DNA from: Nemertoderma westbladi
Taxonomy: Eukaryota; Xenacoelomorpha; Nemertodermatida; Nemertodermatidae
Assembly (NCBI GenBank): GCA_032718475.1
Contig: JAUCBJ010002552.1
Location: 1-21,233 of the forward strand
Direction: 5' to 3'
Length of the DNA: 21,233 nt
Shown here one piece after another: positions 15,307 through 21,233 of this stretch; positions within the stretch are counted from its first letter, which is position 1; each line of letters opens with the position of its first letter. The position numbers were made by a program, and so were the translations under genes. The notes below the pieces were generated by a model that made no database searches, had not been told where the DNA came from, and was given only the letters and a program-made list of their open reading frames with translations.

Positions 15307-15657
15307 TATGATAGCACAGGGGTAGCATTAGAGATTAAAGCCTTAGGGAGTGACAAGAGAGTAGAGAGTAATAGTGCGGAGTGCGAAGAGAGCGTGGGCG
15401 CAATTCAAGTGTGGGGGAGGAGAAGTGAGAGGAAGAGTGTGGGACGAGGAGGTCCGGGGGTATGCGAGAGTTGGAGTAGAGTGGTGAGAGTGTTGGGGAA
15501 ACAAAAATTGTGTGAGAGAAGCGCACGATCGGCCCGACACGAGACGCCAGAGGGTAGTGACATCATACCCATAGGGAGCGGCCTGGAAAGCCGACTCCGA
15601 AAAAATAGACCCACCCCACACCCGATGCTAGATCGGGATCCAGCGGAATTGTAGCGC
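15307..15657 (+). CDS. Unrecognised short open frame before the 3' LTR
   Basis: After TAG at 15304-15306 a frame stays open for 116 codons, ending at TAG 15655-15657. It starts YDSTGVALEIKALG and ends PTPHPMLDRDPAEL. There is no ATG at the beginning; the first usable start inside is unclear, and a GTG at about 15394 is not a eukaryotic start. The sequence looks less repetitive than the field upstream, so it may be a remnant of the lost pol/3' coding region or a spliced exon. No domain is recognised. The coding claim is weak. Confidence 0.3.
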
Positions 15658-15668
15658 ACTTGAGTTGG

Positions 15669-15706
15669 ATGCTATCTTCTCACCGGGAAGATAGCATGGG
15701 GGGGAG
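15669..15706 (+). promoter_or_regulatory. Hairpin and polypurine tract before 3' LTR
   Basis: ATGCTATCTTC (15669-15679) and GAAGATAGCAT (15687-15697) form a perfect 11-bp stem with a 7-nt loop. It is followed at once by GGGGGGGAG (15698-15706), which abuts the TG of the LTR. The purine tract is the expected RNase-H-resistant primer for plus-strand DNA. The hairpin would hold it exposed at the stem base. Confidence 0.8.
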
Positions 15707-16230
15707 TGTTAGCTTATCCAATTCCGCTAACACAAACCCATAGAGTGAGCCATAAAGCAATATTGGGAGCACGAGGTTGATTACCAATCAACCTCGTGTC
15801 AGCCCAGTAAACGGGGACAATAGGCCCCAAAGGAGACACACACAATAGGGGTCAGGGGCCAAACCCCTAACCGAGAGAGAACACAGGGAGTGAAGGGAAA
15901 CACCCCAAAGGGTGCCAACAGGGATATCAACCAATCAGAGGGGGGAAAGGCATCGATTGAGTAGCAATAAGGCCACCGTGCAATATAACCAGTAACCTGT
16001 AATCATTCATTCAGTTTACTCAGTCAGATCAGTAGGGTGGAACCGTCTGTCACCGTCTGCTACCGCCATTATATATTACCTGTTGTGTCATACTATACTA
16101 TATCAACTATCAGACTATTATACCTTTATACATATTACCCAACATCAGAACTCTTTTACCTTTCACACACGGCGGGGACGCGTGGATAGAAAACCCAACG
16201 GATAAACTGGGATCCGTAGATCCCGTCACA
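15707..16230 (+). repeat. 3' LTR (524 bp)
   Basis: Direct copy of 7183-7711 at an offset of 8,524 bp up to the block difference at 16044-16046. It begins TGTTAGC and ends GTCACA, followed by GGATC. Confidence 0.96.
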
Positions 16231-16235
16231 GGATC
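16231..16235. repeat. Target-site duplication GGATC, right copy
   Basis: Matches 7178-7182. The empty site would read ...TTTTATACTGGATCTTCCATTCC... Confidence 0.9.
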
Positions 16236-16268
16236 TTCCATTCCAAGATTTTCCGTAGGAGCAAGTCT

Positions 16269-16307
16269 GTCAATTCAATTCAATTTCAATTCAACATATT
16301 TATTTCC
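16269..16307 (-). other. LINE 3' terminus with GAATT-repeat tail
   Basis: On the minus strand the sequence reads AATAAATATGTTGAATTG and then repeats of GAATTGAATT, ending in TTGACAG. AATAAA is a polyadenylation hexamer. The short direct repeats are typical recognition tails of target-primed elements without poly(A). Confidence 0.65.
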
Positions 16308-16769
16308 CAAATATTACATTACATACACAAATAATAGGCCTACATGTGTACACAAATATTACATTACATACACAAATAATAGGCATACATGTGCACACAA
16401 ATATTACATTACATACACAAATAATAGGCCTACATGTGTATACAAATATTACATTACATACACAAATAATAGGCCTACATGTGTACACAAATATTACATT
16501 ACATACACAAATAATAGGACTACATGTGTATACAAATATTACATTACATACACAAATAATAGGCCTACATGCACACAAATATTACATTACATACACAAAT
16601 AATAGGCCTACATGTGTACACAAATATTACATTACATACACAAATAATAGGCCTACATGTGTACACAAATATTACATTACATACACAAATAATAGGCCTA
16701 CATGTGTATACAAATATTACATTACATACACAAATAATAGGCCTACATGTGTACACAAATATTTTATTT
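16308..16769. repeat. 45-bp minisatellite in LINE 3' UTR, ten units
   Basis: Units start at 16308, 16353, 16398, 16443, 16488, 16533, 16576, 16621, 16666 and 16711, with a partial unit at 16756. One unit is 43 bp (TG lost near 16570). The unit contains ATTACATTACATACAC and AATAGGCCTACATGTGT. Because 45 is a multiple of three, several frames on both strands stay open; these are not genes. Confidence 0.95.
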
Positions 16770-17148
16770 TATTTATTTATTTTATTTAAAACACTCAGTT
16801 TAATTTTAAAGAATAAAATATAAACAGGGGGAACACCACCTAGGTACAAATACCTAATTAGAAGTTATAATTAGATATATAAAATTACACTTACAGGTGG
16901 ATAAAATACACATTTAAGTAGAAGGGCAAAGGCAACAGATAGAGGGATAAACGCTAAAATACAAACAACAACAATAAAACTACAAGAATGACCAACGAAA
17001 TAAAACCAAGTAAACAGAGATTATATCATCAAGTAAAAAAACATAATTTGTTTCGAAAGCCATTGATCCTTTTTATAAAAATGACAAAAATATTAAAAAC
17101 TATTTGGTAGATTAAATATAAATGAAAACAAATAAAAAATATATGTGG
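16770..17148 (-). other. LINE 3' UTR, proximal part
   Basis: AT-rich DNA between the ORF2 stop and the minisatellite. It includes a TTTATTTATTTATTTTATTT tract next to the array (AATAAA repeats on the minus strand), which may be the original tail of an older form. No ORF. Confidence 0.65.
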
Positions 17149-20046
17149 TTAATTTAAAAATCTGTTAAAATGACAATATGGCAATAGATCAACATCTTTC
17201 AATTTATCAGTAAAAATATTTACATTTGCAGAATTGACAATTTCTTCGGGTAAGGAATTCCAAATATCTACAGTTCTGTTTGAAAAAGAGTTTTTTACAA
17301 TTTGTAGACGGCAAAACGATTTGAAAAGCTTACGGTTATGGCCTCTATTTCTAATATTGGTACTTAAAGTGAAAAAGTCATTAAAATTTAGATCAACATC
17401 ATTATGAAAAATACTATACACCATTTTTAAATCATAAATATGCCTACGTACTTCTAGAGGTTGTAGCTTAAGAAAATTAATTCTCTCCATGTAACTACGG
17501 CTGCCGAGGTTACAGCGCTTAAAAAGACGCCGGGTGAAGTAACGCTGAACCCGTTCGATTAAATCAATACTACCTAACGTAAATGGAGAGCAAACGGCAG
17601 TACAATATTCTAGTAATGGTCTGGCATATGACTTATACGCTGTACAAATGGCTTTCAGGTTACCGGTATAAAAACACTTAAATAAAATATTCACTACTCT
17701 ATACGCCTTCTTTACTTGTTCACGGTAGTGAAGATCAAATTTCAAATCATGATTCACAATTACACCAAGATCTCTACAAAAGTCATCATTTTTTATAAGG
17801 TTACCATTAAGAAAGTATTGCACAGGTGACACCTTTATACAAGTTGTAGATAAATGAACTACTGAACATTTGTGTGCAGCTATCTTGACCTGCCACTCAT
17901 TTGCCCAAGTCTCTAGTGATTTGAGAGCTTCTGCCAATGAATGGATGTCTGATGATTTGCTGTACAACTTGAGATCGTCAGCGAATAAATTACAACAGGT
18001 GCCGGTACCTATAATATCAGGTAAATCATTAACATAGAGTAAAAATAATAATGGCCCTAAAACGCTTCCTTGAATTGTACCTGATATAACTTTGCTTACG
18101 ACAGAAATAGTATTACCAACCAAGACTTGTTGGGTACGATTACATAGAAAAGCACCAATCCACAATAACAAGTGACCCGAGATACCGTAGCTAGCAAGTT
18201 TAGCCAAAAGTTTACAGTGAACGACAGAATCAAACGCCTTGGCGAAATCTATGTATATAACGTCTATAGAGCTGCGACTGTCAAGCAGCTTAAACCATTT
18301 ATTAGTACTGTCAAGCAATTGAGTACAAGTACTGCGACGTTTCATAAATCCATGTTGCGACTTACTAATAATATTATGCAACCTTAGGTACAATAATACA
18401 TCATTTTTGATACATAACTCCATTATTTTACATGTTACACATGTAAGCGAAATGGGGCGGTAGTTATACGGATTAGTGTGGCTGCCCTTCTTAAAGAGGG
18501 GGATAATGTTAGCAGTGAGCCATATAGAGGGTAAAGCGTGAGATTCAAATGATACTTTAAATAAAATAGACAACGGAACAGATAAACATTTAGGTAGTTT
18601 CGCAAAAATAAAACTGGGAAAACCATCTGGAGTTTTTCCACATTTAGCCTTAATATTCTTAAGTACAGAATAAACAGCACCAGGGGAAAAATCTACAGTG
18701 GAAATGTGTACACCATTAGCTACTCTACGGTTAAAAATAGGCATTGATTCATTATCCTTTGTAAAATTCTCAGAAAAAACTTCAGAAAATATATGTGCTT
18801 TAGTAGTGTCATCAATTATTACTTTGCCATTCATTTTAAACGCAGATATACCCGATCTGACTTTACGTTTGCTATTAACATAAGTAAAAATAGCGTTAGG
18901 CTTGCCAGATGTTAATATTTTGTTTTCACGTGCACAAGCCACTCTAAAGATGCCTTTAGAAACGGCCTTGGCACATTTCTTATACTCCTCTTGGCCGTTT
19001 TCTGTGTGGCGACGACGCCATAACAATTTCTTTCGCTTTTGTAATTTCGTTATAAAGCGCGGATGTGATTTATTACTTGAAATTTTAGTGAAAGGTACAA
19101 ATTTTTCGATACCGGATTTCAAAATTTCGGCAAATGCCAACCAATAATCATCCACAGATTCACAATTGTTATATACATCGGACCAGTTATAATTATCTAA
19201 GTATGCACCAAAGCTTATATAGTTGCCTTTCTTAAAGTTATAAAAACCGGCATCATCATTTTGAACATACTGTTTAGGAGAAACGATACTAAAAATAATT
19301 CCTGAATGATCACTAGTCGAAAAATTTTCGCGAGTATCAACATCAGATACGAACATATCCTCAGAAGTGAAAACAAGATCTAACACACTATTTAAGCGAG
19401 TTGGTTTAAATTGGAGTTGTTCAAGGCCACTTTCTAAAATAAAATTAGAAAAAGTATTATAGAGACTATTATCAGGGTGGGATCCATCAGACCAGTTAAA
19501 AAGAGGCAAATTAAAGTCACCAAAAACTGTTACAGGAAAGTCCACATTGCATAAATCTGATAAACCCAGACATAACCGGCGATCATCATCGTTTGACGAG
19601 GAAGGGGTTCGATAAACGCAAATCAAACGGCAAGGATGCTGACCTACGAGATCGAGGGCGACGATCTCCAGACCTTCGAATTTTTCACCAGAAAGTTCAA
19701 TTCGATGGATAGGTGCTCCCAGGGCGCAGTCACGGATAAGGATTGCGACACCGCCTGCCCTTAAAACACGATCGTTGCGATAAACACTAAACTTCCCGTT
19801 CCCGGACAGCATACCATCAGTAAAGGAGCTCGTCAGCCAGGTTTCCGTAATTCCGATTACGTCAAATTCGCAGTCGGCCAAAAAAGCGTTCAATTCGGCC
19901 AATTTGTTACCTAGAGATTGGGCGTTGAAGCAACAACATTCTATGAAAGGCGAGACACAGTGCGTCTGGTATTCCCCCGTTACGCGTTTCCCAGATTTCC
20001 CCGGACGGCATGCTCCTGGGTGCCAGTAGCAGTAGGTCTGGCGGAA
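17149..20046 (-). CDS. LINE ORF2: AP endonuclease and reverse transcriptase
   Basis: The range is stop to stop; the true start is unresolved because no ATG lies before the endonuclease. The first motif (FNAQSLGNKL) begins upstream of 19902, so translation probably restarts or shifts near the ORF1 stop. The frame overlaps ORF1 by 67 nt. The endonuclease motifs are ITETWL, YRNDR, GDFNLP (codons at about 19505-19521) and TSDHSG (about 19302-19317); together they form the catalytic site that nicks target DNA. The reverse transcriptase shows SQHGFMKRRSTCTQLL, IDFAKAFDSV, GTIQGSVLGPLLF and FADD (17974-17985). The C-terminal domain (RVQRYFTRRLF; DIWNSLPEEIV) is typical of the CR1/L2/Jockey group. 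It acts in a ribonucleoprotein that copies LINE RNA at the nicked target. No frame damage is seen. Confidence 0.93.
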   Translation of the reverse strand, partial: FRQTYCYWHPGACRPGKSGKRVTGEYQTHCVSPFIECCCFNAQSLGNKLAELNAFLADCEFDVIGITETWLTSSFTDGMLSGNGKFSVYRNDRVLRAGGVAILIRDCALGAPIHRIELSGEKFEGLEIVALDLVGQHPCRLICVYRTPSSSNDDDRRLCLGLSDLCNVDFPVTVFGDFNLPLFNWSDGSHPDNSLYNTFSNFILESGLEQLQFKPTRLNSVLDLVFTSEDMFVSDVDTRENFSTSDHSGIIFSIVSPKQYVQNDDAGFYNFKKGNYISFGAYLDNYNWSDVYNNCESVDDYWLAFAEILKSGIEKFVPFTKISSNKSHPRFITKLQKRKKLLWRRRHTENGQEEYKKCAKAVSKGIFRVACARENKILTSGKPNAIFTYVNSKRKVRSGISAFKMNGKVIIDDTTKAHIFSEVFSENFTKDNESMPIFNRRVANGVHISTVDFSPGAVYSVLKNIKAKCGKTPDGFPSFIFAKLPKCLSVPLSILFKVSFESHALPSIWLTANIIPLFKKGSHTNPYNYRPISLTCVTCKIMELCIKNDVLLYLRLHNIISKSQHGFMKRRSTCTQLLDSTNKWFKLLDSRSSIDVIYIDFAKAFDSVVHCKLLAKLASYGISGHLLLWIGAFLCNRTQQVLVGNTISVVSKVISGTIQGSVLGPLLFLLYVNDLPDIIGTGTCCNLFADDLKLYSKSSDIHSLAEALKSLETWANEWQVKIAAHKCSVVHLSTTCIKVSPVQYFLNGNLIKNDDFCRDLGVIVNHDLKFDLHYREQVKKAYRVVNILFKCFYTGNLKAICTAYKSYARPLLEYCTAVCSPFTLGSIDLIERVQRYFTRRLFKRCNLGSRSYMERINFLKLQPLEVRRHIYDLKMVYSIFHNDVDLNFNDFFTLSTNIRNRGHNRKLFKSFCRLQIVKNSFSNRTVDIWNSLPEEIVNSANVNIFTDKLKDVDLLPYCHFNRFLN

Positions 20047-21128
20047 TCAGCTGGGGTAGCCGGAGTAAACGCGCTGGCTGTGGTTGTAGTCGCACGTCCT
20101 AGTGGTCTGGAAGCCCTCGACTGTCGACGTAGGTAAGCTTGCTGCATCTGTAGTTTGGTTAGATCGTTGTCAATAAAGACATTCCGATGATCAACGGAAT
20201 TTCTCAGTTTCGACTTCTCCTTTATGACTTGGGACTTACTTACGAGATTTGATGCTTGTACAATTAACAACGATGATCCTTCGCCATGTTTGTTGCGCCT
20301 AAATAGTACTTTATCAACGGATCCCGCGATGGATAATTCCTTACTTATGAAACTGTTAACGAATTCCAGCTCTTTGCCTTTATCCTCTGGTAGATCGAGA
20401 CCGCGTATAACAAAGTTTTTCTCCCGTTTCTGCTGCTCTTGAAGTTCCTTTCCTACATCGTCGACAGAAATCATCGGGACACGAGAAGAGGAAGCTTTAG
20501 TGTTCCCCCTGTTCGTTGTAGTCACAGGTACTTTGAACCATGGGTTGGAGGAGCTATCTACCGGGGAGTCGTCCCTAGCTGCGATTTCACTCCGCAAATC
20601 TTCAAACTTAGTGTTTAATAGAGCAGTGTGATCTTTTAGAGATTTCTCGAGTTTATTTAGCAGTTCATTATCTCTCTTCGAGGTAGAATCCAACCGAGAA
20701 TAGTCACTGATTGCTGAATCCCATTGACCTTCACATTTGTTGCAGACGATCTTACAGTTTTTGCAGTTACCAACCACAGCAAGTTGCGCCTCCGAAAGAC
20801 GAAGACAGGAACCGTGAATCCAATGACCACAGACCTCGCACCCCAAACAATTGCTGCCACTCACCTTCTTATCACAATGGGGGCAACAATCGTTAACCGA
20901 GTCATTCTCGGAGACAGAATCGAATCCGCATGAAATTGAGTGTATGTCAAAGTCTGCTTTGGATACGAACAAAGCTGAACACGAATCGCACGAAAATAAC
21001 TTCGACATATCGATTCTAGTAGGCCTAGCAGTTGGCAAAGGACTAGAAACTGGTAATCTAGACCCTGCGTCAGTAGCGAGCGATACTCGTGTAGCAGCAG
21101 TCCGCTTACCCTTCTTCGTGCCGCTCAT
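19980..21128 (-). CDS. LINE ORF1: PHD-finger RNA-binding protein
   Basis: 382 residues from ATG 21128. It has a basic N terminus, then C47-x2-C50-x12-H63-x3-C67, a C2HC finger. A PHD-type finger follows, using C82/C85, C94 to C100, H105/C108 (CEVCGHWIHGSC) and C122/C125. Residues about 140-185 are a coiled coil for multimerisation. Residues about 237-335 (NFVIRGLDLPEDKGKELEFV onward) resemble the RRM-like core of LINE ORF1 proteins. PHD-bearing ORF1 proteins occur in CR1-like and related clades; they are thought to bind LINE RNA and perhaps chromatin. The C terminus is Ala/Thr-rich and overlaps the ORF2 open frame. Confidence 0.88.
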   Translation of the reverse strand: MSGTKKGKRTAATRVSLATDAGSRLPVSSPLPTARPTRIDMSKLFSCDSCSALFVSKADFDIHSISCGFDSVSENDSVNDCCPHCDKKVSGSNCLGCEVCGHWIHGSCLRLSEAQLAVVGNCKNCKIVCNKCEGQWDSAISDYSRLDSTSKRDNELLNKLEKSLKDHTALLNTKFEDLRSEIAARDDSPVDSSSNPWFKVPVTTTNRGNTKASSSRVPMISVDDVGKELQEQQKREKNFVIRGLDLPEDKGKELEFVNSFISKELSIAGSVDKVLFRRNKHGEGSSLLIVQASNLVSKSQVIKEKSKLRNSVDHRNVFIDNDLTKLQMQQAYLRRQSRASRPLGRATTTTASAFTPATPADSARPTATGTQEHAVRGNLGNA

Positions 21129-21233
21129 TGCAGAAATATAATAGTAACAATGACAATGCAGCCGTCGATGGTAGTGAACTATTACACGTGCACATATAAT
21201 AAATCAAATAAAGATATAAAGATCAGATAATTA
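21129..21233 (-). other. LINE 5' UTR (partial)
   Basis: 105 bp upstream of ORF1 on the minus strand, AT-rich, containing TTATTATATGTGCACGTG. No second promoter motif can be defended, and the element border is not visible. Confidence 0.5.

Larger units (their letters stand above)
7183..16230 (+). mobile_element. Complete non-autonomous LTR retroelement with gag and antisense exonuclease
   Basis: This 9,048-bp element has near-identical direct LTRs, TG...CA termini, a GGATC target duplication, and a purine tract (GGGGGGGAG) directly before the 3' LTR. Its order is: 5' LTR; candidate primer-binding site; minus-strand exonuclease-like ORF; divergent promoter region; gag-like ORF in three frames; palindromic tandem-repeat field; short open frame; hairpin; purine tract; 3' LTR. 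No protease, reverse transcriptase, RNase H, integrase or envelope frame was found in any frame, so it must borrow enzymes from another element. The zinc knuckles point to a BEL/Pao-type gag. Gag-only elements (TR-GAG) are known in plants; this layout is unlike any I can name. LTR differences (four transitions plus one 8-to-3 base replacement) indicate a recent insertion. Confidence 0.92.
16269..21233 (-). mobile_element. LINE of the CR1/L2/Jockey group, near full length
   Basis: Read on the minus strand, the order is: 5' UTR (21233 down to 21129, start not seen), ORF1, ORF2, then a 3' UTR containing a 45-bp minisatellite. The 3' end has AATAAATATGTTGAATTGAA and more TTGAA-type repeats (16269-16305), which is the short-repeat tail style of L2/CR1-type elements rather than poly(A). 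Both ORFs are uninterrupted, so the copy may be competent. The right border lies outside or close to the window edge. Confidence 0.88.

Noticed and set aside
7183-16230. Possibility that the LTR element is oriented on the minus strand
   Set aside because: The purine tract lies at the right LTR on the plus strand and the zinc-knuckle gag is plus-strand. The left LTR has no purine tract in the reverse reading.
16300-16823. Several open frames on both strands with 15-residue repeats (YTNITLHTQIIGLHV-like, ICVCNVIFVYTC-like)
   Set aside because: They exist because the minisatellite period (45 bp) is a multiple of three. They appear in several frames at once and have no unique part.

Overview
The window reads as nuclear DNA of an animal, probably an aquatic invertebrate; the phylum cannot be fixed from the sequence. 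The reasons are a TATA-driven, intron-containing gene of the fibrinogen-related type, several minisatellites, dispersed AGGCCTAC motifs, and three different retroelements sitting side by side. No bacterial, tRNA, rRNA or CRISPR feature was seen.

Left part (1-5700). Positions 1-496 (minus strand) hold a partial retroelement-like reading frame running off the window edge. A GGCGCC-rich minisatellite lies at 1566-1945. A TATA box (2105) precedes a three-exon secreted fibrinogen-domain (FReD) gene at 2197-4378. That gene has lost the front of its FReD and carries one in-frame stop and one single-base frameshift, so it is most likely a pseudogene. AT-rich DNA, a 38-39 bp minisatellite (4876-5163) and a long 28-bp-stem inverted repeat (5525-5595) follow.

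Middle part (5693-16235). A 5'-truncated non-LTR retrotransposon (5708-7041) carries a poly(A) tail and 15-bp target duplications. About 140 bp further on lies a complete 9,048-bp LTR retroelement (7183-16230), with 529/524-bp LTRs, TG...CA ends and a 5-bp GGATC target duplication. It has no protease, reverse transcriptase, RNase H or integrase. It encodes a long gag-like reading frame on the plus strand, split into three frames whose breaks fall at poly-G tracts and ending in a BEL/Pao-like pair of zinc knuckles. It also encodes a 615-residue protein on the opposite strand that resembles a DEDDy 3'-5' exonuclease. A roughly 1.4-kb field of tandem palindromes fills the place where pol would be. 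A 23-nt segment inside the 5' LTR is perfectly complementary to the 23 nt that begin exactly at the first base after that LTR, which is the geometry of a self-primed (Tf1-like) primer-binding site.

Right part (16269-21233). An apparently intact LINE of the CR1/L2/Jockey group lies on the minus strand. ORF1 has a C2HC finger, a PHD finger, a coiled coil and an RRM-like region; ORF2 has an APE endonuclease and a reverse transcriptase. Its 3' UTR has grown a 45-bp minisatellite of ten units.

The most interesting object is the LTR element: gag-only, apparently self-primed, with an antisense exonuclease and a string of RNA hairpins. It would need reverse transcriptase and integrase supplied by another element. 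Its LTRs differ by only four transitions plus one local block replacement, so the insertion is fairly recent.
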